Positions 9,701 to 17,974 are shown, counted from the stretch's first letter. The stretch: DNA of 64,000 nt from Polyangiaceae bacterium (GCA_020849655.1 JADLFU010000005.1:1-64000); one strand, 5' to 3'. Notes: generated by a model not told the origin, from the letters alone. Program-made: numbers and translations.

Positions 9701-11378
9701 CGTGCGCGCGGAGCGGCTTGGTAGGTTTGTTTACTTTCTCGTCGATCTCCGGCCACACCCACTTCTCGAGGGCGGGCAGCTGCACGTCGTGCATGTACCA
9801 GCGCCAGTCGAGGATCTCCGGGCGAAAGTTCAGCCGCTCGCGGTCGACGTCGGAGAGCCGCGCGCGCAGCCCGCGGATGTTCTCGGCCGAGAACACGTAC
9901 TCGGTCTCGGCCATGAAGGGGATGTACATCTCCCAGATCTCGCCGTTGCGGCGCGCGAGCGACGAGTAGCCGTCGAGCGCCTTCGCCGCCGCGCGCGCGA
10001 GGCCCGCCGCGGGCCCGAGGTTCGCGCCCCGGAGCGCGCCGGCCACGCCCTTCGCGAGGCTGGCGATCGCGGGCGCGCCGTGGCGATAGAATTGTTCGGT
10101 CGTCACCGGCACGGGCTCGATGTGCGCGAGCACCTGGTTCTTCAGCCAGTTGCCCTTCGCCGACGCGAGCTGGTGGCGCCGCTTGTACAGGCCCGTGAGC
10201 TCGATGAGCCGGTGCATCGGGTACGGCGCGACGTCGCTCGACGACAGGTGGAGCCCCTCCGGCGCGGTCCCTTCGAGCAGCGCGGCGAGCGACAGGATCA
10301 TCCCGCCCGCGACCATGTCGACGGGGATGACGTCGAGCGTGGTCCTCGCGCTCGTCGGCACCTGGATGTGCCCGTTCAGCGCGAGGTAGATGAGCGGGGC
10401 CATCGTGTTGATGCCCTCCGTCCAGCTGGGGAACGGGTACGCGACCGAGCTCTCGATCACGCTCGGACGCACGATGCAGAACGGCAGCGGGCGCTCGGCG
10501 TCGCGCCCGGCCTGCGCGAGGATCTGCTCGCCGATGCTCTTCGTGTACGTGTAGATGTTGGTGAAGCCCCAGTAGCGCGCGCGCTCCCCGCCCGCGTCGA
10601 TGAGCCGCTGCTCGAGGAACTTGCGCCGCACCTTCGCGAGCTCGTCCTCGAGCGCCGCGCCGCGCGTCGGCTCGCCCCGGCGCTCGAGCGTCGCCCGCGC
10701 CTCCGCGAGGAACGCGCTCTCGCGGAACGCGTCGCCCTGCCGGTGGCGCGCCTGGGCGACCAGATCGAGGCACTCGGCGATCTCGCGCGCGGGCTCCCAG
10801 TGCACCGCCTCGAGCTCGCCGTGCTTGGGGAACGGGTGATCGAGCGGGTTCCGCTCGTCGATCAGGCCATCGCGGTACCCGGCCACGTAGCAGGTGCTCG
10901 TGTGCAGGACGGGCACGTCGCCGAGCGCCCGCGCGAGCGACACGAGGTTCTGCACGCCGAAGGCGTTGGCGAGCAGCGCCTCGTCGAGCGGCGGGTTGAA
11001 ATCGACGACGCCCGCCACGTTGACGACCGCGTCGACCTGGCCGCGCAGCGCCGCGAGAGTGGCGTCCGACAGCCCGCAGTTGTGCTTCGAGACGTCGGCG
11101 TCGAGGCAGCGGACCTTCTCGCGCAGCAGCGCCTCGAACGCCGCGCCGGGGTGCGCCTCGCGCACGGGGTCGAACGTCGGCGACGGCGCGACGTCCGCCC
11201 AGAACCTCGCCTCGCTGTCGGCGCCCTTCTTCGACCGCACGACGAGGTGCACGCGCTCGATCTCCGGGTAGTGGCGGAGCAGCATCGAGAGCCACACCTT
11301 GCCGAGGAACCCGGTGCCGCCGACGACCACGATCCGCCGCCCGCGGAGCGCGGCGCCGACGTCGAGGGTCGCCGTCAC
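6732..11378 (-). CDS. ElbD-like lipid megasynthase: acyl reductase - AMP-ligase - ACP - acyltransferase - SCP2
   Basis: A 1548-residue multidomain enzyme. Order: (1) fatty-acyl-CoA/thioester reductase, ~10-590, Rossmann motif GGTGFLGK and YTYTK catalytic pair; (2) acyl-adenylating ligase, ~620-1130, with SILYTSGTTGTPKG, GYGLTEASP, GWLRTGDLG and a C-terminal Lys in PRTATRKVKR; (3) acyl carrier domain, ~1165-1240, with the phosphopantetheine Ser in LGFDSLML; (4) PlsC-type acyltransferase, ~1260-1440, with NHASHLD (HX4D) and FPEGTRS; (5) SCP2 sterol-carrier-like domain, last ~100 residues. This composition matches the ElbD type of myxobacterial ether-lipid enzyme: activate an acyl chain, reduce it to an alcohol and place it on glycerol phosphate. 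Start GTG 11378 overlaps the stop of the LarA-like gene (GTGA); an upstream ATG at 11618 would add 80 Arg-rich shadow residues. Confidence 0.9.
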   Translation of the reverse strand: MTATLDVGAALRGRRIVVVGGTGFLGKVWLSMLLRHYPEIERVHLVVRSKKGADSEARFWADVAPSPTFDPVREAHPGAAFEALLREKVRCLDADVSKHNCGLSDATLAALRGQVDAVVNVAGVVDFNPPLDEALLANAFGVQNLVSLARALGDVPVLHTSTCYVAGYRDGLIDERNPLDHPFPKHGELEAVHWEPAREIAECLDLVAQARHRQGDAFRESAFLAEARATLERRGEPTRGAALEDELAKVRRKFLEQRLIDAGGERARYWGFTNIYTYTKSIGEQILAQAGRDAERPLPFCIVRPSVIESSVAYPFPSWTEGINTMAPLIYLALNGHIQVPTSARTTLDVIPVDMVAGGMILSLAALLEGTAPEGLHLSSSDVAPYPMHRLIELTGLYKRRHQLASAKGNWLKNQVLAHIEPVPVTTEQFYRHGAPAIASLAKGVAGALRGANLGPAAGLARAAAKALDGYSSLARRNGEIWEMYIPFMAETEYVFSAENIRGLRARLSDVDRERLNFRPEILDWRWYMHDVQLPALEKWVWPEIDEKVNKPTKPLRAHDHLLAMLDDVAERYDLMPALLQQGPDGFTRVSYREAHERATATAARLHERGVRPGDRVMLAGANGPAWPIAYFGILRAGAIAVPVDPALDAARLSNLARASRAKGALFDRALREGEGAGLEAPVWDLDEATEAWPGAVAPSVPAPTGDTVASILYTSGTTGTPKGVTLTHGNFVALIGSLGPLFPLSSRDRTLSVLPLHHAFEFTCGLLLPFSRGARVVYLDHLDGERLGAALREARVTAMVGVPALWQLLERRIVAEVEQKGPLAASAFEALLRANRLLGANVGVDLGRVFFGAVHGALGGELRVLISGGAALPKDTAKLFAGLGLHLAEGYGLTEASPVLTVAQASPRAKPGHVGKAIPGVDVKLHEPDKDGVGEVLARGPNVMVGYEGDEDATRAVMLDGWLRTGDLGRFDRAGKLTIVGRAKDVIVSANGENVDPDDLEAMLGAPRHVHELSIVGIADARGGERVALVAVPSRPVDGEPDDARARRSQATLSLREAVAKLPPALRPALTLIVDAELPRTATRKVKRPLVRQLAERLAAASVAPPSSPGQHRKSAVRAAVASLSRRDPSEIHGATTLRADLGFDSLMLMELSAALEAALDGVHVADALAASETVGELEAALEAADASTLAPPPERAPLSLPDLPEPVRERAKDAIAWLQRGFYASALRPRVTGRAFIPHNRNVLVVANHASHLDMGLVKHALGSYGADLVALAARDYFFEKDPVVKALVENFTNLAPLDRNAGLRETLRDVGRLLEAGKTVLIFPEGTRSPDGQIREFKGAVGHLALRYGVDVLPVWVGGTYEAMPRDRLVPTRRDVTARIGPVLASRELSRMTAGYKPAAAARAAARLTQRAVEALRDGGALDLSRMDPGELDDAPRVHPLVQLMGELPSRFVRGAVGAPVSFYFTLGAEDEAKWTVRVAPDKVDVVVGKPAGGVADCVLKTTPEMFTRIVREGYTPGPPEFLSGVVKSNDVGLLVTFQKAFQLG

Positions 11379-12994
11379 GCGCCGCTCCCGGAGGCCAGCG
11401 TCCGGGGCGCCGGCACCGACACGTCCGCCATCACGATGGGCGGGCAGTGCAGGCACGTCACGTCGAGCGAGCGCGCGGACGTGCCCTTCGCCATCTGCAG
11501 CGCCTCGGTGACGTTCGGCGCCGTCTCGTACCCGAACAGCTTGGGCATGTACTCGTTGTCGGCGCCCACCACGATCACGCGCCCGAGGTGCTGGCGCCCC
11601 GCCTCGCCCCAGTACCACATGAAGAACGGGTGCGCGGGGTGGTACGCGTTGCCCTTGCGGTACAGCTCGAGGAACGTCGGGTTCTTCGCGAACTGTGCCT
11701 CGTAGCGCCTGTGGAGCTCCATCGCGTCACGCGTCTCGGGCAGCAGCCGGTGCACGAAGTCGATGTACGGCGCGTGCTGCGTCTGGTCGAACCTGTCACT
11801 CATCGGGTGCAGCACGATCATCGTGCCGCCCTTCTTCACGAGCGGCGCGCCGCGGTAGAGGTTGAACAGGTACCCCTCGGCCATCACCTGCACGAGCAGC
11901 GGGTTCAGGTAGGCGTTGACGTTGTACGGCGAGATGTACGGGATGCCGGCGACCAGCACGTCGGCCTGGCCCTCCACGGGCACCGCGTACTGCTCGAAGC
12001 ACTTCTTCAGCGTCTCCCGGTGCACCGCCTCCGTCTCGCCGGCGAACACGCCCGTCAGCTCGTACGGCGACGGCACGTTGCGGAACACGGCCTCGCGCGC
12101 GGCGTCGGGGGACTTGTCGAGCGTGAAGCGCAACAGTGACATCGCCGTCCGCTCGCTCGGTGACAGGTCGTCCTCGTTCTTCGCGAGGAACGACAGCGGC
12201 CGGTCGAACATCCGGTTGTTGATGGTCGTCTCGATGGTGAACACGTCGAGCGCCTTGTTCACCACCTTGCCCATGCGCTCGACGATGGTCGACAGCTCGC
12301 TCGCCGTCGGATCCATGTAGCTGTGACAGTTGCGCATGGTCTTCGGGTTGTGGTGCGCGCGCAGGCTCTCGTAGCCGCACAGGCCGACCGCGACCGACTT
12401 GGGACCGCCGTCCATCGGGACGAGGTTGAGGTTCACGTAGATGAGCAGATCGCTCTCGACGGCCTTCTTGTTGAGCACGACGCGCTCGCCGAGCTCGGTC
12501 TCGCCGACGAGGGCCATGCCCTTCGGATCCTCCGCGTCGTGGTTGTAGAGGCGCTTCGGGTAGTACGCGTCGAAGATGCGATCGCCGACCACGTGGCGGA
12601 TCTCCGGGCCCGTCATGCGCCGGTGCACCGAGGTCGCGATGATCAGCTCCACGTCGTCGACGCCGTGGTCGGACAGCGTGGAGAGGACGTGCGTCAGCAC
12701 GCGCTCGCGCACGTCGGGGCGGCGCATCGGCGGCAGCGGCAGCGAGATGTCGTCGATCGCGATGACGACCTTCATCCCCGGGCGCAGCTTCGCGTAGAGC
12801 GGCGGCGAATTCAGCGGGTGCGTCAGCGCGTAGCGGATGGCGGCGTCCGGGTCCTTCAGGCCGGCGATCGGCGGCTTCGGGTAGATGACGCGCGTGCCCG
12901 CGGGCAGATCGACCTCGACGAGCCTGTCGCCCGAGAACAGCACGCGCGGCGCGCTCTTCTTGTCCAGGGTGACGACACAGGGGTGGGTGCTCAT
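11375..12994 (-). CDS. Lactate racemase-like (LarA/DUF2088) protein
   Basis: A 539-residue LarA-family protein, longer than the ~425 residues of classical LarA. The N-terminal half carries the family signature HRRMTGPEIRHVVGDRIF followed by YYPKRLYNHDAEDP, which contains the His residues that in LarA contact the nickel-pincer cofactor. VIAIDDISLPLPPM matches the N-terminal fold. No larB, larC or larE gene, needed to make that cofactor, is in the window. It is the first gene of the lipid operon and is joined to the megasynthase by a GTGA overlap, so a role as epimerase or dehydrogenase on a glycerol- or hydroxyacid-type lipid precursor is more likely than lactate metabolism (inference). Start ATG 12994 has GAGG about ten bases upstream. 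Confidence 0.85.
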   Translation of the reverse strand: MSTHPCVVTLDKKSAPRVLFSGDRLVEVDLPAGTRVIYPKPPIAGLKDPDAAIRYALTHPLNSPPLYAKLRPGMKVVIAIDDISLPLPPMRRPDVRERVLTHVLSTLSDHGVDDVELIIATSVHRRMTGPEIRHVVGDRIFDAYYPKRLYNHDAEDPKGMALVGETELGERVVLNKKAVESDLLIYVNLNLVPMDGGPKSVAVGLCGYESLRAHHNPKTMRNCHSYMDPTASELSTIVERMGKVVNKALDVFTIETTINNRMFDRPLSFLAKNEDDLSPSERTAMSLLRFTLDKSPDAAREAVFRNVPSPYELTGVFAGETEAVHRETLKKCFEQYAVPVEGQADVLVAGIPYISPYNVNAYLNPLLVQVMAEGYLFNLYRGAPLVKKGGTMIVLHPMSDRFDQTQHAPYIDFVHRLLPETRDAMELHRRYEAQFAKNPTFLELYRKGNAYHPAHPFFMWYWGEAGRQHLGRVIVVGADNEYMPKLFGYETAPNVTEALQMAKGTSARSLDVTCLHCPPIVMADVSVPAPRTLASGSGA

Positions 12995-13100
12995 TCGAAG
13001 ACGCCTCGCGCGGGTGAGTGGGGGGCCGCTCGCATCGTCCGACGTCCGCACGACGGCAAGCGCCCAGTTCGGTCGCGTCGGCCGAGGCCAGGGCGCTCGA

Positions 13101-13116
13101 CTGACACGCGTGTCAG
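13101..13116. promoter_or_regulatory. Perfect 16-bp palindrome (operator candidate) between the lipid operon and purD
   Basis: CTGACACGCGTGTCAG is self-complementary over all 16 bases. It lies 107 bp upstream of the LarA-like gene and 76 bp upstream of purD, in the 197-bp divergent spacer. Shape and length fit a TetR-type operator. No regulator gene is adjacent, so the binding protein would be encoded elsewhere. Confidence 0.55.
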
Positions 13117-13191
13117 TAAACGACTCGCCCCGACGTCGCAAGCGGAAGCGAGCGTGTTGGCTCACGGGCCGCCGGCGTGTACAGGGCGGCG

Positions 13192-14478
13192 ATGACCGAG
13201 CGGCGGACGGTGTTGATCCTCGGCAGCGGCGCGCGCGAGCACGCGCTCGCGACGAAGCTGGCCGCGAGCGACCGGGTGGAGCACGTCTGGGTCGCGCCGG
13301 GCAACGGGGGCACCGCGCGCGAGCACGAGAACGTCCCGCTCGCGCGCGTCGACGATCCCGCTGAGGTCGTGCGGGTGGCGCGCGAGCTGTCGCCCGATCT
13401 CATCGTGGTCGGTCCCGAGGCGCCGCTCGCGGCCGGGTGCGCGGACGCGCTGCGCGACGCCGGGTTCCTCGTGTTCGGCCCGGGCCGAGACGGCGCGCGC
13501 CTCGAGGGCTCGAAGGCGTATTTCAAGGAGTTCGCCGCGCGCCACCGGCTGCCGACCGCCGCCTGCGCGACGTTCACCGACGCCGCCGCCGCGCACGCGC
13601 ACCTCGACGCCGTCGGGCGTCCGCTCGTCGTGAAGGCGGACGGCCTGTGCGCGGGCAAGGGCGTCGTCGTGCCGGCCACGCTCGCGGAGGCGCACGACGC
13701 CGTCGACGCGATGCTGACGCGCCGGGAGCTCGGCGCCGCGGGCGCGACGATCGTCCTCGAGGAGCCGCTGCGCGGGTACGAGCTCAGCGTGCACATCCTC
13801 ACCGACGGGCGCGGGTACCTCATCTTCCCGCCTGCGCAGGATCACAAGCGCATCTTCGACGGCGACCGCGGGCCCAACACGGGCGGGATGGGCGCGTACG
13901 CGCCGGCGCCCACGGGCGAGGGCCTGCTGCCGCGCATCGAGGCCGAGATCGTGCGCCCGACCATCCACGGGCTCTTCTCCGACGGCGTGCCGTTCCGCGG
14001 GGTGCTGTTCGCGGGCCTGATGATCACCGAGGCGGGCGATCCGATGCTGCTCGAGTACAACGTGCGCTTCGGCGATCCCGAGACGGAGGTGCTGATGGCG
14101 ATCGCCGACGAGGACGTGCTCGAGCTCTTCACCGACGTCGCGCGGGGCGAGCTCGCGCGGGCCGGCTGGGCGGCGACGTCCGGCTTCGCGGCGACCGTCG
14201 TCCTCGCGGCCGAGGGCTACCCCGGCAAGCCCAGTGTCGGCGACGAGATCGCGGGCGTCGACGCGGCGGGCGAGATCGAGGGGGTGTTCGTCCTGCACGC
14301 GGGGACGCGCCGCGAGGGCGATCGACTCGTCACGTCGGGCGGGCGCGTGCTCGCGGTGACCGCGACCGCCGACACCCTGCCGTGGGCCGTGTCGCGCGCG
14401 TACGAGGGCGTCGCGTGCGTGTCGTTCCGCGGGATGCAGCACCGCCGCGACATCGCCCGACGACCGCTCGAGGGCTGA
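13192..14478 (+). CDS. purD: Phosphoribosylamine--glycine ligase (GAR synthetase)
   Basis: Second committed step of de novo purine synthesis: ATP-dependent condensation of phosphoribosylamine with glycine. The 428-residue protein has LILGSGAREHAL at the N-terminus, GPEAPLAAG, the ATP-grasp core KADGLCAGKGVV, QDHKRIFDGDRGPNTGGMG and EYNVRFGDPETE, all diagnostic for PurD. Length is typical. I chose ATG 13192; an in-frame GTG at 13177 would add MYRAA and is not preceded by a ribosome site. Seven bases separate its stop from the next gene, so the two are probably cotranscribed. Confidence 0.96.
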   Translation: MTERRTVLILGSGAREHALATKLAASDRVEHVWVAPGNGGTAREHENVPLARVDDPAEVVRVARELSPDLIVVGPEAPLAAGCADALRDAGFLVFGPGRDGARLEGSKAYFKEFAARHRLPTAACATFTDAAAAHAHLDAVGRPLVVKADGLCAGKGVVVPATLAEAHDAVDAMLTRRELGAAGATIVLEEPLRGYELSVHILTDGRGYLIFPPAQDHKRIFDGDRGPNTGGMGAYAPAPTGEGLLPRIEAEIVRPTIHGLFSDGVPFRGVLFAGLMITEAGDPMLLEYNVRFGDPETEVLMAIADEDVLELFTDVARGELARAGWAATSGFAATVVLAAEGYPGKPSVGDEIAGVDAAGEIEGVFVLHAGTRREGDRLVTSGGRVLAVTATADTLPWAVSRAYEGVACVSFRGMQHRRDIARRPLEG

Positions 14479-14485
14479 GCCGACC

Positions 14486-15403
14486 ATGCACGAGCGCCTG
14501 CTGACGCGCTTCCGGCCGCCCGCGTCGACGCGGCCGAGGCTGCGCGGCGCGGCGACGGGCGTCAGGGTGCGGTGGCTCGGGACGGCGGGCCATGTGCTCG
14601 AGGGCGCGCGCACCACGTTGCTGATCGATCCGTTCGTGTCGCGCCCGTCGCCGCTCCGCGTGCTCCTCGCGCCGCTCGAGAGCGATCCTGCGGCGATCGC
14701 GCGCCACGTCCCCTCGCGCGTCGACGGCGTGCTCGTGGGGCACAGCCACTTCGACCACCTGCTCGACGCGCCGGCGATCGCCCTGCGCGCGGGCGCGAAG
14801 CTCGTCGGCTCGAGGACGACCTCCGCGTTCGGGAGGGCGGCGGGGCTCACGGAAGCCCAGCTCGTCGAGGTGCCGCCCGAGGGCGCGACGGCGGAGATCG
14901 GCGACGCGCGCGTGACGTTCGTGCCGAGCCTGCACGCGCGCCTCGCGCTCGGGCGGGTGCCGTTCGCGGGGGAGGTCGCCTCGCCCCCTCGCCTGCCCGC
15001 GCGCGCGCACCGGTACAGGATGGGGGGCGCGTTCGGCTTGTTGGTCGAGCTCGACGGCGTCCGCATCTACCACAACGGCAGCGCGGATCTGGTCGACGCC
15101 GAGGTGGCGGGGCTCCGCGCGGACGTCGCGCTCGTCGGGCTCGCCGGGAGGCGGGCGACCGCGAGGTACCTGCCTCGGCTGCTCGGCGCGCTCACGCCGT
15201 CGGTCGTCGTGCCGACGCACCACGACTCGTTCTTCGCGCCGCTCGAGGCGGGCGCCCGGCTGCTCCCGGGCGTCGACTTCGGCGGGTTCCTGTCGGACGT
15301 CGCCGAGCTCGCGCCCGGCGCGCGGGTGCTCGCGCCCGGCTACGACGACGTGATGGTGGTCGGCGCGGGCGCGGCGCGCGACGCCGCGCTGTGGGACCGA
15401 TGA
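14486..15403 (+). CDS. Metallo-beta-lactamase-fold hydrolase (UlaG-like)
   Basis: A 305-residue MBL-fold protein with the metal-binding motif GHSHFDHL near residue 90, a following conserved-type His (PSLHARL) and a late THHDSF segment that can supply another ligand. This family (UlaG-like, also NAPE-PLD-like) hydrolyses phosphate-ester, lactone or N-acyl substrates; the substrate here is unknown. No signal peptide is seen, so it is probably cytoplasmic. It sits between purD (7-bp gap) and a FecCD-type permease whose start overlaps its stop (ATGA). Coupling to a metallophore permease is odd and might mean it processes an imported ligand, but that is speculation. Confidence 0.8.
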   Translation: MHERLLTRFRPPASTRPRLRGAATGVRVRWLGTAGHVLEGARTTLLIDPFVSRPSPLRVLLAPLESDPAAIARHVPSRVDGVLVGHSHFDHLLDAPAIALRAGAKLVGSRTTSAFGRAAGLTEAQLVEVPPEGATAEIGDARVTFVPSLHARLALGRVPFAGEVASPPRLPARAHRYRMGGAFGLLVELDGVRIYHNGSADLVDAEVAGLRADVALVGLAGRRATARYLPRLLGALTPSVVVPTHHDSFFAPLEAGARLLPGVDFGGFLSDVAELAPGARVLAPGYDDVMVVGAGAARDAALWDR

Positions 15404-16413
15404 CGAGCGCGAGGCGGCTCGTCGCCTCGCTGCTCGGCGCGATCGGGCTGCTCGCGGTCGCCGTCGGCCTCGCGCTCTCGCTCGGCTCGGAGCCCGTCTC
15501 GTTCGCGCGCGCGCTCGAAGATCCCTCGAGCCTCGACCGCGCCCTCCTGCTCGACGCGCGGCTGCCGCGGGTGCTGCTCGCGGCGGTGGCGGGCGGCGGG
15601 CTCGCGGCCGTGGGCGCGGCGCTGCAGGGGCTCCTGCGCAACCCGCTCGCCGATCCGTACGTCCTCGGCGTGAGCGGCGGCGCCGCGCTCGGCGCGACGA
15701 TCGCGATCACGCTCGGGGTCTCCGCGACGACGTGGCTCGGGGCGCTCGCGCTGCCCGCGGCGGCGTGGCTCGCCGGCCTCGGGGCCTCCGCGCTCGTGTA
15801 CGCGCTCGCGCGGCGCGCCGGGAGCGCGAGGGGGGCGGCGAGCGGCGCCGACATCCTGCTCGCGGGCGTGATCGTGAACGGCCTCGCGTCGGCGGCCATC
15901 ACGCTGATGAAGGCGCTGGTGTCGGCCGCGAAGGCGCAGGAGCTGCTCGTCTGGCTGATGGGCTTCCTCGACGTCCCCGCGTGGAGCTCGCTCGGCGCGG
16001 TCGCGGCGTGCGTGGCCGCGGGCGTCGCGCTCCTCGCAGGAGACGCGGCCAGGCTGAACGCGCTCGCGCTCGGCGCCGAGCCGGCGGCCCACCTCGGCGT
16101 CGACGTCGTCGCGCTCGAGCGGCGGGTCTTCGTCGCCGCGTCGCTCGTCGTCGGCGCGATCGTCTGCGCGACGGGGCTGATCGGGTTCGTCGGCCTCGTC
16201 GTGCCGCACGCGCTGCGCCTCGTCGTCGGCGCCGATCACCGCAGGCTCGTGCCGCTCTCGGTCGTCACGGGCGCGGCCGCGCTCGTCGCGTGTGATCTCG
16301 CGAGCCGCCTCGTGTTCCGCGCGCTCGGCACGGAGCCGCCGGTCGGCGCGATCACGGCGCTCATCGGGGGCCCGGTGTTCCTCGCGCTCTTCGTGCGGCG
16401 CGAGCGCTCATGA
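15400..16413 (+). CDS. FecCD/BtuC-family ABC transporter permease (orphan)
   Basis: A 337-residue integral membrane protein with eight to ten hydrophobic helices. Family hallmarks are LPRVLLAAVAGGGLAAVGAALQ near residue 55, the LRNPLADPYVLGVSGGA coupling motif, and the C-terminal GFVGLVVPHALRLVVG and PPVGAITALIGGPVF. Such permeases import Fe3+-siderophores, haem or cobalamin together with a periplasmic binding protein and an ATPase. Neither partner lies beside it: upstream is the MBL-fold gene (ATGA overlap), downstream a convergent phosphoesterase overlapping by six bases. The partner ATPase must be encoded elsewhere. Substrate cannot be assigned. Confidence 0.88.
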   Translation: MTSARRLVASLLGAIGLLAVAVGLALSLGSEPVSFARALEDPSSLDRALLLDARLPRVLLAAVAGGGLAAVGAALQGLLRNPLADPYVLGVSGGAALGATIAITLGVSATTWLGALALPAAAWLAGLGASALVYALARRAGSARGAASGADILLAGVIVNGLASAAITLMKALVSAAKAQELLVWLMGFLDVPAWSSLGAVAACVAAGVALLAGDAARLNALALGAEPAAHLGVDVVALERRVFVAASLVVGAIVCATGLIGFVGLVVPHALRLVVGADHRRLVPLSVVTGAAALVACDLASRLVFRALGTEPPVGAITALIGGPVFLALFVRRERS

Positions 16414-17532
16414 CGCGACGAGCACGACGCGCGTGATCTCGGCCGGCGCGCCGAGCCGCACGGGCGGCCCGACGATCCCGAAGCCTCGGTTGACGTACAG
16501 CGACGACGCGCCTTCTCGGTACAGCCCGCGCGAGTACTTGAGCAGCAGCCCCGCCGGCGCGATCTGCCCGCCGTGCGTGTGCCCGGAGAGCTGCAGGTCG
16601 ACGCGCGGGCGCGCCTCGTCGAAGAATTTCGGGTTGTGCGCGAGCAGCACGCGCGCGGCGTCGGGCGGCGCGGCGCGGAGCGCGGCGGACAGATCCGGCC
16701 CGGGCCCCGGCGCGAAGCGCCTCCCCCACAGATCGTCGACCCCCGCGAGCACGAGCCCCTCGTCGACGAGCCTCGCGTCGTTCACGAGCACGTCGACGCC
16801 CGCGCGGCGCATCGCGTCCATCACGCGCGCCATCCCCGCGTAGTGATCGTGGTTGCCCGGGATCGCGACGACGCCCCGCCGCGCGGGCAGGCGTGACAGC
16901 CACCGCGCGGCGAGCGGCACGAACTCGGGATCGTGATCGACGAGATCGCCCGTCAGCACGACGAGATCGCCACGCGCCCCCCGCACGAGCTCCTCGAGCG
17001 CGCGCAGCTCCGCCTCGCCGGTGAACCCTCCGACGTGGACGTCCGACACCTGCACCAGCGTGAACCCGTCGAGCGCGCGCGGGAGCCGCGGCAGGCGCAC
17101 CGCGATCTCCTCGATGACGACCTCCCTGCGGGAGACGGCGCCGTACGCGAGCGCGCTCGAGGGCGCGACCGAGGACGCCGCGGCGAGGAGGAGGTCGCGC
17201 CGCGCGAGCTCGGTGACCGAGCGGGGAGACACGCCGTCGCGTGCTCTCGCGCGCCCCCACCGCCCGAGGACGAGGGCGCACGCGCACGCGACCAGCAGCA
17301 CGAGCTGCGGGACCATCGCCCACTGCGCGAGGGGCCGCAGCCACGGCGCAGAGAGGGGCGTCGCCAGCCAGCGCAGCCCCGGCGCGAGCGCGAGCGACGC
17401 CTGCGCCACGCCGAGCGCGACGCGATGCCGGCGGCACCACGCGGACGCGGCGAGCAGCGCGCGGAAGAGCCACACGTGCGCCGCGAGCGACAGCCCCACC
17501 ACCGCGGCGCCCGCGAGCGCGAAGATCGACAC
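16408..17532 (-). CDS. Membrane-anchored metallophosphoesterase (YaeI-like)
   Basis: A 374-residue protein with three or four N-terminal hydrophobic segments (residues 1-100) followed by a calcineurin-type phosphoesterase domain. Metal motifs in order: QVSDVHVGG, LTGDLVDHD, PGNHDHY, LLAHNPKF and LSGHTHGGQ, so both metal sites look intact. Related YaeI proteins have been linked to phospholipid/UDP-diacylglucosamine-type pyrophosphate hydrolysis; the substrate here is unknown. Start is GTG 17532. It is convergent with the permease gene and overlaps it by six bases. The next gene on the same strand starts 433 bp upstream and ends at 17568. Confidence 0.85.
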   Translation of the reverse strand: MSIFALAGAAVVGLSLAAHVWLFRALLAASAWCRRHRVALGVAQASLALAPGLRWLATPLSAPWLRPLAQWAMVPQLVLLVACACALVLGRWGRARARDGVSPRSVTELARRDLLLAAASSVAPSSALAYGAVSRREVVIEEIAVRLPRLPRALDGFTLVQVSDVHVGGFTGEAELRALEELVRGARGDLVVLTGDLVDHDPEFVPLAARWLSRLPARRGVVAIPGNHDHYAGMARVMDAMRRAGVDVLVNDARLVDEGLVLAGVDDLWGRRFAPGPGPDLSAALRAAPPDAARVLLAHNPKFFDEARPRVDLQLSGHTHGGQIAPAGLLLKYSRGLYREGASSLYVNRGFGIVGPPVRLGAPAEITRVVLVAS

Positions 17533-17567
17533 GCGAGCGAAGGCCTAGCACCGCCCCGCGAAGCGCG

Positions 17568-17966
17568 TCAGCGCGTCTTCTTGTCGATGCTGTCGAGCAG
17601 CGCGACGCCGCGGAAGACGACCGCGAGGATCTCGAAGTACATCCGACCGATCAGCAGGTAGAGCGCCGCGGCGAACGGGGTCACCACGACCTGGATGAGC
17701 GCCGCCATCACGCGCGAGCTGCTCGAGTAGGAGCTCGTGAGCGCGTCGATCGCGTTCCAGAGCCCTCCGCCGATGCCGACGAGCACGCCGAGCACGAGCA
17801 CCACGAGGAAGATCCCGTAGAGGATGCCGAGGAGCCTCGGCGTCACGTACGCCTCGAACTTGAAATCGAAGAGCGCCTTGCCGAAGGACTTCGCGGCCTC
17901 CTGCGGCGCCGCGGGCTGGGGGACGGGGGCCTGCGGCGCGGCCTGCTGCTGCCAGGGTTGTTGCAT
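17568..17966 (-). CDS. DUF4282 membrane protein
   Basis: A 132-residue protein with a Gln/Pro/Ala-rich N-terminus and two hydrophobic segments (YGIFLVVLVLGVLVGIGGGLW and the stretch around VVTPFAAALYLLIGRMYFEI). The pattern of an aromatic FDFKFEAY start, ITP-like segment, two membrane helices and an R-x-YFE end matches the DUF4282 family, whose function is unknown. ATG 17966 is preferred over ATG 17984 because a TAGCGT -10 hexamer lies exactly eight bases before it and would sit inside the longer version. It is divergent from a Ser/Thr kinase gene, sharing a 105-bp promoter region. Confidence 0.75.
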   Translation of the reverse strand: MQQPWQQQAAPQAPVPQPAAPQEAAKSFGKALFDFKFEAYVTPRLLGILYGIFLVVLVLGVLVGIGGGLWNAIDALTSSYSSSSRVMAALIQVVVTPFAAALYLLIGRMYFEILAVVFRGVALLDSIDKKTR

Positions 17967-17974
17967 GATCGGGC

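Noticed and set aside
6732-11378. Polyketide or non-ribosomal peptide synthase
   Set aside because: It has an AMP-ligase and carrier domain but no ketosynthase or condensation domain. Reductase, PlsC and SCP2 domains point to lipid synthesis.
7884-11705. 1273-residue plus-strand frame opposite the megasynthase
   Set aside because: It is antisense to five recognisable enzyme domains and reads as Arg/Ala/Asp-rich shadow with no motif.
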